30,071 nucleotides of DNA, taken from the NCBI GenBank assembly GCA_024364805.1, contig CM044489.1, positions 5,021,892 through 5,051,962 on the forward strand, written 5' to 3'. This document shows, one piece after another, positions 9,296-20,660 of the stretch. The notes under the pieces are model-generated. The model saw only the letters and a program-made list of their open reading frames with translations. It did not search any database and was not told the origin of the DNA. Position 1 is the stretch's first letter. The number at the start of each line of letters is the position of its first letter. A program made the position numbers and the translations under genes. The stretch is from Euprymna scolopes (Eukaryota; Mollusca; Cephalopoda; Sepiida; Sepiolidae).

Positions 9296-11600
9296 TTGAT
9301 TTTATCCTGACTGTAGAGCAGATCAATTTATTTATCAACATTCCCCGATATTGTAAGAGCGTGTAGCATGTATATCCTGTCTATCAGAACGACATATAAT
9401 TGACGTCTTCATAAAAGTTTTAAAATTAAGTTGTAGTATTGTTTTCTGTTGGACGACACTTGTATCGTTCCACCCTGTACTTTTCAGATTATGTTAAAAG
9501 TTTTAATGTGCTTTAGTAATGATAATGTAAAAGGGATAAATTATTATGGCATCCGTTCTATTCACAATTAAGGATTAATAAGCAGCAACGTCTACTACAA
9601 CAATTAATACATATTTAGACACATTAAAATATCTGTTTGGCATTAAGCAAAATTTTAAGTCGACGGGCTCTAAATTTCGCTCGTAAATAACGAGTAGAAC
9701 TTCAACTATATTATGATGACCCGACAGGAACTGATATCGGTTAGAAACAATTGAAACAAAACAAAATCTAAAAGTAGCAACAGTCGTAGCACGTAGCGCC
9801 AAAATGGCGTACCACGACAGTACACAGGTAACGGTAATTACCTATCTAACATTGATAGATCATATGCCACAAGGTTAAAAGCTGGGGGAATTGGTAAGCG
9901 TCGAAAGAACTGGGGAACTATTGCAATTAAAACTACGTGTGAGTAGCCTTGTTGGCGTTACCTGGTAATGGGTCATAAACCTGTTCTTCCTGGCAGCTGA
10001 AAGCCAATGCATGGGAATTGGACATCCTATTCTACCCATAACAATTGAATTAATCTGACAGAAAAAAATCAAACGAAATGGGCCAGTTTCTGTCGGACTG
10101 ATTTCGAGGTCAGACTGATTTCGAGGTCGACTGATTTTAAGGTTGGAACCTCGGCTTGCGTGCAGCACGAAGCCACGCATTCCACACAATTCGAAAATTT
10201 TTATATATATTGTACAGAGAAGAGTTCCCATTAAACGTTTTCCCATGTTTTTTCCCCGCTGCAAAAGCTTTTTAATATTCTTTCTGCTCTTTGTCAAGAC
10301 TCATTGAATTGGCGTAATTGACTATTTTATTTTCAACCTGGTTTGGTGGGAGGGTGGTCTAGGTCAAACGTCCGAAAAAAAGCGACGATCGGCTTTCTAT
10401 TCACTAGTAACCATTGCATAGTATCATCTAAATAATTTTTGAATTGGTTTTAGTGTCGTCTATAAGCATGTTTTAACCTTGTATGATATACCCGATATTT
10501 CAAATCTTTACCATCATTTCAAGATCTATGTTGTTGAATAATGTAATTCCTTAGTTTCTAAATAAAATCCGAATTCTGTTTCACAAGTTCCGTAATGTTG
10601 GTATTTCTATGATTATGCAAAGAAACTGAAATGTCGGAAGCCGAGACAGTTACACACTTTTCGTATTTATCAATCCTACATGCTAGCTGCTGATTCTTTT
10701 ATGCGTTTTCCTAGAACGAGTAAACCGATTTTCTGTATAAACAGAACCTGTTGTTATGCAAATTTATTATAGACGTTTTTCTTTTCTGTGCAATTTATAA
10801 GTATTGCCTTATTTTACGACGTACTTTCGAATTACCCGAGTCGTTAGTTTTAATGTCTTATTTGGTTTACTCTAATTTTAATGATTGCCGTAGTGTAAGT
10901 TTTTGTTTCTCTGACTTTCTTCGAGTTGTATATTTTATGAATAAAGATGGTGGCTATTGAATTCCAAAATATTAAATCGTTTATCCGATCCTAACCAAAT
11001 CTATTCGAATATTTTTAGGTCGCTCGTTTTTATTTTATTTAGTTGTCCCGTTCAAATATAATATTACATAAGCTTCGCCATTAATATTTTTCTTATTGAC
11101 CTTCACTGTGCGATGTGAGTGTAATGTTTGAGGAAAGTCGATTTGCAAAGTATTTTTTGATGTAACTTATAATTGAAAAATCCGACACAATATTCAACCG
11201 TAATTGCATGCTTTACTAAATATGTTTACAATTACATATTAGTTTTATTTTTCGTCATTATTTTTATTAGATTTTTTTCTGGCATGTTCTACCTATTTGT
11301 TTAAACAAGTTGTTTTATAATGCGATATTAATTACGCCAGTTTTCCGCAATTCTACAAGGTTTTATTCTTAAATAGACAGAATTTATCCGACTGCAGTTT
11401 ATTCGATCGTGGGGGTAATTTATTTTGTTTTTAGATAGCCCTCTCGTTTTAAAAATGTGGGTTTCTATTTTTCTTCGTTTTATGGATATAATAAAACTAG
11501 TGCTATCCTAACGCTGGGATTAAAACTTGTTTGATTCAACAATAAATAAATGTTAGTTTATTTTCACTTATCTTTAATGTATGTACATTTTAAATTTAAA
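9296..11600. other. Non-coding DNA, no gene recognised
   Basis: The minus-strand open stretch 9875-10297 crosses a small tandem repeat and shows no domain. From about 10300 to 11600 the sequence is AT-rich with many in-frame stops on both strands. I see no transposon protein or RNA gene. Confidence 0.5.
10094..10143. repeat. Short 17-bp tandem repeat, three units
   Basis: CGGACTGATTTCGAGGT and CAGACTGATTTCGAGGT lie head to tail, followed by CGACTGATTTTAAGGT (one base shorter, two changes). It is unrelated in sequence to the 17-bp satellite at 13600. Confidence 0.85.
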
Positions 11601-11623
11601 TGTAAGCAATGCTTTTATTACAG

Positions 11624-11803
11624 AGACAACATTGTTATAATTCATTCACAGACGAATACGGGGATCACGTGATTTGGGAATTAAAATTATCACCGATGAA
11701 GAAGAACACACTTACTTACATTTTAGTAATCTCCTGCCGCGAGGGAAGAGAAATCCGTTTTTATCCTGAGGAGGACGATGCTGTCGAATACGTATATTTA
11801 TAA
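11624..11803 (+). CDS. Possible last exon of an unidentified gene
   Basis: A splice-acceptor-like TTTTATTACAG ends at 11623. An open frame follows in phase 0 to a TAA at 11801-11803, giving about 59 residues (beginning RQHCYNSFTDEYGDHVIW, ending DDAVEYVYL). Codon content looks more protein-like than the AT-rich flanks, with Cys, Trp, acidic and basic residues well mixed. Two AATAAA signals lie close behind (11807-11812 and 11823-11828). Upstream exons cannot be assigned: no matching donor or coding stretch is evident to the left. No domain is recognised. It could also be a chance open frame, since an ATG at 11609 is in frame with it. Confidence 0.35.
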   Translation, partial: RQHCYNSFTDEYGDHVIWELKLSPMKKNTLTYILVISCREGREIRFYPEEDDAVEYVYL

Positions 11804-11806
11804 TCA

Positions 11807-11828
11807 AATAAATATTCTTTTGAATAAA
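11807..11828 (+). promoter_or_regulatory. Two AATAAA polyadenylation signals
   Basis: AATAAA occurs at 11807-11812 and 11823-11828, just after the stop codon of the candidate exon. AATAAA is common by chance in DNA this AT-rich, so the position carries the weight. Confidence 0.3.
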
Positions 11829-11854
11829 TATTGGCTTTAAATTTGCTTCCATAT

Positions 11855-11860
11855 TATATA

Positions 11861-11930
<70 letters not shown>

Positions 11931-11952
11931 TTTATATATATATATATATATA
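11855..11952. repeat. (TA)n microsatellite
   Basis: An alternating TA run of roughly 95 bp, broken by a few single-base interruptions. Confidence 0.95.
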
Positions 11953-12360
11953 GGTAGGAGAGTAATAACGGGATATTTGAAAGTTTCCATCATCAGAAAT
12001 GGTCATCTCATGAAAGATTTCATAGTCCACATTTTACTTTATAAAATTGAATACCTTTTTGAATCAACTGACAAAAAAATTAGCCTATTCTTAATAAACT
12101 GTTATAATTCATTGTTTTTTTAACAGATAACATTCTTACTTTTGCTCTAACCTGTAGAATTAATAAAATGGAAACTATTTTTGCGTATATAATAACACCA
12201 CAGTGGAAATAAAAACACACGGGTGCATATGTATTTAATACAAAAATATCAGAGTAAAAATTTCGAATGTAAAACTATGGGGGGGTGAGCGAGTTTCATA
12301 TAAATGAAAATTAAATACACATGCACACTTGACGGATATATTACACATTTCGATCAACAA
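11953..12360. other. AT-rich DNA, nothing recognised
   Basis: There are no open frames of note on either strand and no repeats beyond short A/T runs. Confidence 0.6.
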
Positions 12361-12743
12361 TGTATATATATATACACACACACACACACACNNNNNNNNN
12401 NNNNNNNNNNNNNNNNNNNNNNNNNNNNNNNNNNNNNNNNNNNNNNNNNNNNNNNNNNNNNNNNNNNNNNNNNNNNNNNNNNNNNNNNNNNNNNNNNNNN
12501 NNNNNNNNNNNNNNNNNNNNNNNNNNNNNNNNNNNNNNNNNNNNNNNNNNNNNNNNNNNNNNNNNNNNNNNNNNNNNNNNNNNNNNNNNNNNNNNNNNNN
12601 NNNNNNNNNNNNNNNNNNNNNNNNNNNNNNNNNNNNNNNNNNNNNNNNNNNNNNNNNNNNNNNNNNNNNNNNNNNNNNNNNNNNNNNNNNNNNNNNNNNN
12701 NNNNNNNNNNNNNNNNNNNNNNNNNNNNNNNNNNNNNNNNNNN

Positions 12744-12769
<26 letters not shown>
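12361..12769. repeat. TA/CA microsatellite with a 352-base assembly gap
   Basis: A short (TA)n(CA)n run reaches 12391, Ns fill 12392-12743, and a TA run continues to about 12769. The gap lies inside a dinucleotide array, so the true length is unknown and the two sides may not be one array. Open frames that cross the gap are artefacts of reading Ns. Confidence 0.95.
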
Positions 12770-12775
<6 letters not shown>

Positions 12776-13599
12776 TATTGATACGGAAGAATTGCTAATT
12801 ACATATGCCATAGATAGCAGATGATGTGAATAAATAAATGTATGTTTTCATGTACACATGTTTGACAAAATTGGCTACCTCAGTCTTGAGGCCTCTAAGT
12901 GATATACGTCTACCTCAAAATAACTTGTTTATCCTCATATAGAAACACTTTACTACGCAAGTAAACATCCATGAAAAATAAAAATTACCCTTTTTTCACC
13001 TCATCACATGATGAAGAATATAGAGACATTTAGTACTTTTTTTAAAAAACATACGAAAATATTTTTTTCTGATTCGGAATTCTTGATATTTTTATAAATA
13101 TTGATTTTTTTCTAATCGATGAAGCCAATATGAAATCCAATGGGAATTTTTAAGAATTTTAAATTTTCTTTATTTTTCTAACCAAAGATTCTTTTTTTGG
13201 AGACATAATGGAAAATCGTTATCGTTAAATATTGATTACTTTCTTGACTTCCATGAAAATGCTTTATTTCGCTTGTGTTTACGTTCTAAAATAATACTGT
13301 TTTTACAAACAAATTAATTTGACTTTTTGCTTTTAATCTTAGTTTTTTATACTTTGAAAATATATTTTTCTTAATTATTTTCTGTTATGAACTATTCGTA
13401 ATTTTTAGAGTTGCAGTAAGCAACAAACTAAAATATTAACACGTAAACACGCCTCTTATAAACACATGACTTTCCACTACTTTCAATTTTTGAAACTTTT
13501 TTTAATCTTCTTTATATCAACTAAATCGTATTTGACCTTTGAAGTATAAAGCTAGTATTTCTAATCATGTCTAACAAAGCACACGTGCGAATTAATCGA
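12770..13599. other. AT-rich spacer left of the satellite
   Basis: Rich in T and A tracts, with no coding stretch and no repeat unit seen. Confidence 0.6.
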
Positions 13600-14392
13600 G
13601 AAGCATGCAGTAAAAAATCCTGGCGTAACAACAAACGGGCAGTAACAATAAGCATACAGTAACAATAATCATGCAGTAACAATCATGCAATAACAATAAG
13701 CATGCAGTAACAATAAGCATGCAGTAACAACCATGCAGTAACAATAAGCATGCAGTAACAATAAGCATGCAGTAACAATAAGCATACAGTAACAATAAAC
13801 GTGCAGTAATAAGCATGCAATCACAATAACCATGCAGTAACAATAAGCATGCAGTAACAACCATGCAGTAACAATAAGAATGCAGTAACAATAAGCATAC
13901 AGTAACAATAAGCGTGCAGTAACAATAACCATGCAGTAACAATAAGCGCGCAGTAACAATAATCATGCAGTAACAATAAATATGCAGTAACAGTAAGTAT
14001 ACAGTTACAATAACATGTAATAACATTAACCATGCAGTAACAAAAAGCGTACAATAACAATAAGCATGCAGTAACAATAAGCATGGAGTAACAAGCATGC
14101 AGTAAAATAAACATGCAGTAATAATAAACATAAAGTAACAATAAGCGTACAGTAACAATAAGCACGCAGTAACAATAAGCATGAGGTGATAATAAGCATG
14201 CAGTAACAAAAATCATGCAGTACCAGGAATGCAATAACAATAAGCATGCAATAAAAATAAGCATGCAGTAACACGCATGCAGTAAAAATAAGCGTGCAGT
14301 AACAATAAGCATGCAGTAACAATAAGCATGCAGTAACAAGCATGACGTAAAATAAGCATGCAGTAACGATAAGCATTCAGTAACAATAAGCA

Positions 14393-14580
14393 TGCAGTAA
14401 CACAAAGCGTGTAGTAACAATAAGCATGCAGTAACAATAAGCATGCGGTAACAAAAAGCGTGTAGTAACAATAAGCATCCAGTAACAATAAGCATGCAGT
14501 AACACAAAGCGTGTAGTAACAATAAGCATGCAGTAACAATAAGCGTGCGATAACAAAAAGCATGTAGTAACAATACGCAT
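14393..14580. repeat. 51-bp higher-order repeat within the satellite
   Basis: Three-unit blocks recur about four times: a variant AAAGCGTGTAGT unit, then two standard ATAAGCATGCAGT-type units. The variant unit also carries ACACAAAGC or ACAAAAAGC in place of ACAATAAGC. The block is 3 x 17 bp, so this part expanded as trimers. Confidence 0.8.
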
Positions 14581-15744
14581 GCAGAAACAATCAACATGCA
14601 GCAACAATAAGTAGTAACAAGCATGCATCAAACACAATCATGCAGTATCAATAAGCATACAGTAACAATACGCTTGCAGTAACAATAGGCATGCAGTACC
14701 AATAAACATTCAGCAACGATAAACATACAGCAACAATAAGCATGCTGCACAATAAACATGCAGTAACAATAAGCGTGCAGTAACAATAAGCATACAATAA
14801 CAATAAACATGCAATAACAAGCATGGAGTAACATATAATATGCAGTAACGATAAGTACACAGTAACAATAACATGGAGTAACAATTACCATGCGGTAATA
14901 ATAAGCGTACAGTATCAACAAGCATGCAGTAACAATAAGCATGCAGTAAAAATAAGCATGCAGAAAACAAGCATGCAGTAAAATTAGCATGCAGTAACGA
15001 TAAACATGCAGTAGCAATAAGCATACAATAACAAAAACATGCAGTAACATAAATATGCAGTAACGATAAGTATACCGTAAAAATAACATAGGGTAACAAT
15101 AACTATCCAGTAACAATAAGCATGCAGTAACAATAAGCATGCAGCAACAATAAGCATGCAGAAACAATAAGCATGCAGCAACAATAAGCATGCAGAAACA
15201 ATAAGCATGCAGCAACAAAAAGCGTGTAGTAAAAATAAGCATGCAGTAACAATAAACATGCAGTAACAATAAGCATACAGTAAAAATAAGATTGCAGTAA
15301 CAATATACATGCAGTAATAATAAATTTTTGCAACAATAAGCATACAGCAACAATAAGCATACATAAACAATAAGCATGCAGTAACAATAAGCATACATAA
15401 ACAATAAGTGTGCAATAACAATAAACATGCAAAAACAATAAACATACAGTAACAATAAACATACAGTAAACAAGCATGCAGTAACAATAAACATGCAGTG
15501 ACAATAAGCGTGCATTCGCAATAAACATGCAGTAACAATAAGCATACCGTAACATTAAGCATACAATGCCAATAAGCATACAGTGACAATACACGTGAAG
15601 TAACAATAAGTATGCAGTAACAATAGGCATGCAGTAACAAGAAACATACAGTAAAAATAAGCATACAGTAACAACAATCATACAGTAACAACAAGCATAC
15701 AGTAGCAATAAACATGCAGTGACAATAAGCATGAACTAACAATA

Positions 15745-16370
15745 AGCATGCTGCACAATAAGCATGCAGTAACAATAAGCACGCTGCACAATAAATATGC
15801 AGCAACAATAAGCATACAGTAACAATAAACATGCTGCACAATAAGCATGCGATTACTATAAGCATACTGCACAATAAGTATGCATCAACAATAAGAATAC
15901 AGTAACAATAAACATGCTACACAATAAGCATGCATCAACAATAACCATGCAGTAACAATAAGCATGATGCACAATAAGCATGCAGTAACAATAAGCATGC
16001 TGCACAATAAGTATGCAGCAACAATAAGAATACAGTAACAATAAACATGCTACATAATAAGCATGCAGCAACAATACCCATGCAGTAACAATAAGCATGC
16101 TGCACAATAAGTATGCAACAACAATAAGCATACAATAACATTAAGTATGCTGCACAATAAACATGCAGTAACATTAAGTATGCTCCACAATAAGTATGCA
16201 GCAACAATAAGAATACAGTAACAATATGCATGCTGCACAATAAGTATGCAGTAACAATAAGCATGCAGTAACAATAAACATGCTGCACAATAAGTATGCA
16301 GCAACTATAAGCATGCTGCACAATAAGTATGCTGCACAATACGCATACTGTAACAATAAGCATGTTGCAC
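15745..16370. repeat. Satellite subdomain with phased CTGCAC variant units
   Basis: A variant with GCTGCAC (or GCTACAC, GATGCAC) is followed by a unit that has lost one base. Its positions (about 15750, 15783, 15833, 15866, 15916, 15966, 15999, 16049, 16099, 16149, 16182, 16232, 16282, 16315, 16331, 16364) are spaced 33 or 50 bp, with one 16. These are sums of 16 and 17. This is a mixed dimer/trimer higher-order pattern confined to the right end of the array. Confidence 0.8.
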
Positions 16371-16548
16371 AATAAGTATGCAGCAAGAATAAGCATGCAG
16401 TAACAATAAGAATACAGCAACAATAAGCGTGCAGTAACAATAATTATGCACTAACAATAAGCGTGCAGTAACAATAAACATGCAGTAACACGAATGCAGT
16501 AACAATAGGCATACATTAACAATAAGCATACAGTAACAATAGGCATTG

Positions 16549-16997
16549 ACGGATTGTAGCTTTTAAAAAAATAATTAATGTATCACTGAACAATATATCC
16601 AATCTGTGAGAACGAAACTTAATGGAGTTTAGGTTTAGAATCCGTGTTTGTCTATCTAAGCATTTTCTATTGAGATGCTAGTAATATGTGGGTCTGGTCC
16701 GTGAGTATTCTCTTTTATAACAAGCTTCTCTAGAGACCGACTGAACGCACATATAAATCCTGTGATGTTTGCTATTACATATATACTTAAGCTTTCTTTA
16801 GGTTCAATGTATATAATTTTTGTGGATTTTATATGCATGAAAATTCAACTTGGAATATTGTATTAGAAATTCATATAAATATAGGATAGTGCGGATGTTT
16901 TCTCTTGATAATGTACTTATGAATAAAATACTTTAAAATAGAATGCATATCGAAGTATGCGATAGAGAGATGGATATATAGAAAGAAAGAAGAAAGT

Positions 16998-17029
<32 letters not shown>

Positions 17030-18619
17030 CGCCGCTGAAAGCGATTATTTACAAGAAAGAGATTGTTCGTCTTTACTCCCAGCTAGCCAAAATTATTTTG
17101 TCGTGCATATTGGTTGAAAGTATATAAACCAGAATTAACGACTGTAATGAGCGGGTGAAACAAACTACGAGAATTGAGAAATGTGGAAATGTTATATCAT
17201 TTACAGACATTAATGAACAAGAGGAATAGCTTTGTTTCATCAGAAACTAATTATAAGTAAACCCCAGTGATTGACTGATTTTACTGTTCCATCTACTACA
17301 ACTACTTCATATACTGCTGTTGCCGTACTGTTTGTTTGTTGGCAGCGTTCATGATGATGATTATGCTTGCATTAGTCTCTCAAATATATTTTTCTGACGA
17401 ATAATATTTTAGAAGGATATCAGGTATTTACTATAAAAACCACATGAATGTTGCCAACGTTCCTAAGTAAAAATGTTCCTGGATATTACGTTAAACTATA
17501 TCCGATGGTGAGGCCTCGGCTTGCGGGTTTTGGGAGTATGGAGCAACTCATTAATTACCATTGCTCCGATGTCCGCTCTGACCTGGAGTGGTAGTACTTG
17601 TTAGGATTCCAACTATGGGTTAAATAGAAATCGACTTAGAAAAAACAAGAACATTTAATTTTTTTTTTTTACTTCAAAATTACTGGATTGGACATTAAAT
17701 GACCTGAAAAGGGTTGATATGCTGTAAAACAAAAACAACCAACCAACCAAAAATCTTAGTAAAAACGTGTATGTGGAACAGACTGGGTTCGAAATTAGCA
17801 CGCACATCATTGTTAACGACGGAAAAACTATAACCTTCCTGTTGCTGCTGAAATTGCTACTACTAATGCAACTAATAATATGAGGAATTATCGTTTTAAT
17901 AATTATACTGACTTGCAAGCTATAAAATTATAACAGTTACTGTAATAACGTGCTATAGTTTACAATCTTTGAGAGTTTGGCGAATCTCATGGAGCTCAGC
18001 CGGAGGATAGAAGAATTCTTTAAGAATAAATGTATGAAACATATGTACTACGTCTTATATATGAAGCGTAATATATACCCGTGGTATAACTTTCTGATAC
18101 AACATCATTCAGTTGACACGTCAATATCATATCCTACGTGCAGAACAAATATACATACGATTATTATGTTTTAATACAGATACTATAATAAAAGATTATT
18201 AACAAAATATCAGACCAAACATATAACGTGTGACCCGTTTTATATTATCAAATTAACCTGAGAAATGTCACATACTCATTTTCGTTTGTTGTGACCTATT
18301 CGCATCGACCATGCGATATCTAAGCTGGTTAATAAAAAAAACAACATGGAGAACAGGTTCTGGAGGTTGAAAGGAGATTTCGTGTCAAAATAAAATAAAG
18401 GAAAACACATAAAAACACAATGAAATGTCTGAAAAAAGACAAAAACAAAGAAATACACACGTACACACGCACAAACATTCATAAATAAAGAAACGAAAAA
18501 CATACGCACATATAAAACTTTATATGTTAGAAAATAGTTAAAAAAGGCCGTTAAACATATTAGAAATAATCTCGTTAGAAAAAAAAATAATATCACTTGA
18601 TACAAAAGCATATCTGAAA
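16549..18619. other. Non-coding DNA, no gene recognised
   Basis: Open stretches at 17655-17918 (minus), 17977-18174 (plus) and 18276-18629 (minus) have low-complexity products or lack an ATG start. None shows a domain. The segment 17505-17670, with a poly-T run near 17660, could be the remnant of a retroposon, but nothing definite is visible. Confidence 0.5.
16998..17029. repeat. (GATA)n microsatellite
   Basis: About eight GATA/TAGA units in a row. Confidence 0.95.
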
Positions 18620-20660
18620 AAATGACCACGTCTTATCTCTGATCCTTCAGCTAACATTCATGTCTGTGGAGACTTCAATGTTCACAATGTGGAATAGTTA
18701 CCTCACTCAAACAAGAGTGATAATAAATAGTAGCTCCATTGCTTACGATCTAACTCAGATTGTTCATGAACCCACTCGCACCCGTGTGCCCGATACTTAC
18801 AGCCAATATACAAGTCTCCTAGACTTCTTCTCACAGTTTGCCGCGAACTCTGTTCAGCTTACGTTTTGTCTCCAATTGGATCTTCCGACCACTCTGTTGT
18901 GTCAGTTAAGATAAAAACGAAATGTAACAAGTTCTTTGATGTACCTCTCAATAGTACAGTGTATCGATACTCTATGCTCAATGAGCGGGATATTTTCCGT
19001 ACATTTATATGAGATCTACCTCGGCGTTCCATTTTTAAAAATGATGTGTCCTCTATAGTATAAGACTTGGCAGAATGGTTAATTGTAGGTATAGACCGTT
19101 TCATACCTTGGAAAAATGTTCAAGCAAAAACCGTGTAGCCAGCCGTGGTTCTCTCTAGAATGTTCTGCTGCCATTGCGTACAGAGATCATCTTTTCCATT
19201 GCTTCCGCCATAATAGATGTACTGTGACTAACGCCGCTTTCAGGAATGCCAGCGACTAATGTAAAAAAAGTAATACAGAATGCAAGAGAGCTGTATGCTC
19301 AGTCTGTTAAGCCAAAAGGAGCTGAGCAGCGGCCTTGATTTCACCATTTTTGGCAAAAAGCAAACAGAATCCTGAACAGAATCGTGTGCTTTATCCCACC
19401 TATCATCAATACCAGAAAACACTCTATGTAATATACAAATATTTGGACGTGATGTTGCTAAGTTAATTAAAAACATTTATTCCAGTAAAGTAACCGGCCC
19501 TGACGGTATTCCAATTATAGTACTACAAAAACTTCAACCAGAAGTAGAGCCCCTATTTATACACCTGTTTAAACGTTGTCTAAAGGATAATTGCTTCTCA
19601 TCACCTTGGTAAATCTCATCAGTATATTCTGTATTTAAGAATTCAGGGGATCTCTTTTCTCCATTTCTATACAAACCAATAAGTCTACTGTACGCCAGGA
19701 GTAAGTTGCTGGAATCAAGAAGAAGGTTATATCCAGCAACGGTATAGCTGCAAATGGCTGCTCACTTCTCAATCATTAAATAATTTCTGTCTGATAGCTT
19801 CGTAAGAGTAGTGGTTGGTAGGCAGAAATCAGAAGCCTACAATATTAATGCTGGCGTCACTCTCTTCCTAATCTACATGAATGATATTCCAAATAACGTC
19901 CTACATTCGTAGAGGTTTATGCTACTATATATGGTAGCATAAGATCGTAAATGATCAAGTTCTCTTTGATCCTCTCTCCTCTGAACTGGAGCGTGTGGTA
20001 CAATGGGGAAAGAGGTTGCTTGTTACTTTTAATGTATATAAAATGAAGCTTTTATCTTTACATCATAAACGCTCTGATCCACATCTGGCATGAATTGAAA
20101 TGAATGGCTCTCGTCTTGCGGAGGCCTCATGTTTTGGGATTGACCTTTACTCCTGTAATTATACTGCACACATACATTAAATCCGTTGCCAGGACCGCTG
20201 GAAAATGGTAGGATTTTTCTATCATTCCAGTAGACAACTCACTGCTGATGCAATTTTCTATCGATGTAAGAGCCAGCTACGTCCAACGATAGAATGCTGT
20301 TGCCACATCTGAGCAGAAACTGCTAGAAAGGATTTATCCTGCCTTTATAAAGTTCAAAATAGACTCCATAGCCTCCTAGGGGGTGCCCTTTTCTCTTCCC
20401 TTAAATCTCTTTCTCACGGAAGAGATATAGCGGGTTTGTATCTGCTTTTCGTTATTTTCATGGCAAGTGTTGGACTGAGCTCTAATCTATTGTCGTCCCT
20501 CGCCAAACTTTCACAAGAAACATCCGTCTAGCAGAAGAGAATATCAAGGATTTCCCCCACTTTTTATCTCTGCCTAAAATTATACGTAGATTCCATGAAC
20601 AAACTTCTTTATTAGAACTGCACATTGACATTGTAGCAAAATGTTTTGTTACTTTGCAAA
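18620..20660 (+). mobile_element. Decayed Jockey-like LINE, copy 1
   Basis: Plus-strand translation gives the family's blocks in order. The end of the endonuclease is at 18640-18905 (NIHVCGDFNVHNVE, AYDLTQIVHEPTR). The linker is at 18930-19330 (FFDVPLN, IDRFIPWKN, PWFSLECSAAIAYRDH). The start of RT is at 19480-19615 (SKVTGPDGIPIIVLQKLQPE), then SVFKNSGD and KPISLL near 19620-19690. RT core AGVTLFLIYMNDIPNN lies near 19848-19905. The post-RT region is at 20090-20500 (MNGSRLAEAS, SLSHGRDIAG). It is truncated at the 5' end inside the endonuclease and has many stops and frameshifts, so it is inactive. Two in-frame losses fall on the RT motifs. Similarity to Jockey/CR1-group LINEs is from memory of the motifs. 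Confidence 0.85.
19795..19945 (+). pseudogene. RT core of LINE copy 1 with catalytic motif lost
   Basis: The expected AGVPQGSVLGPTLF reads AGVTLF: eight codons are missing at 19858/19859 with the frame kept. Further on, the expected YADDTTIYG reads YATIYG at 19918-19935, so a nine-base loss removed both catalytic Asp residues, again in frame. The flanks SDSFVRVVVG and FLIYMNDIP are intact, so the alignment is clear. Confidence 0.8.

Larger units (their letters stand above)
13600..16548. repeat. 17-bp satellite array, about 170 units
   Basis: The consensus plus-strand unit is AACAATAAGCATGCAGT. It repeats from about 13600 (after ATTAATCGAGA) to about 16548 (before GACGGATTGTAGC). Units are mostly 17 bp, with 14-bp versions (AACAAGCATGCAGT) and 16-bp versions in the right part. 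Variation sits mainly in the GCATGCAGT half (GCATACAGT, GCGTGCAGT, ACATGCAGT, GCATGCAGC). Each full unit has the palindrome GCATGC. The minus-strand unit has no stop in any frame, so all three minus frames stay open for hundreds of codons with a 17-residue period (3 x 17 bp). That openness follows from the unit sequence and is no evidence of a protein. Confidence 0.95.

Noticed and set aside
9875-10297. A 140-codon minus-strand frame as a gene
   Set aside because: It has no domain, crosses a 17-bp tandem repeat, and shows no splice or promoter context.
12304-12824. Open frames of 147-164 codons across the gap
   Set aside because: They consist mainly of unknown bases flanked by TA/CA repeats.
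13592-16529. Many overlapping long minus-strand open frames (up to about 305 codons) with a Leu/Cys/Tyr repeat
   Set aside because: They occur in all three frames because the 17-bp unit has no minus-strand stops. Period, composition and overlap fit a satellite, not a gene.
13600-16548. A CRISPR array, because of regular short repeats
   Set aside because: There are no unique spacers, the units are contiguous, and the surrounding DNA is animal.
18276-18629. A 117-codon hydrophobic minus-strand frame as a membrane protein
   Set aside because: The plus strand is a run of AAACA/ACACA-rich simple sequence that reads as Phe/Val/Leu on the other strand. It has no family features.
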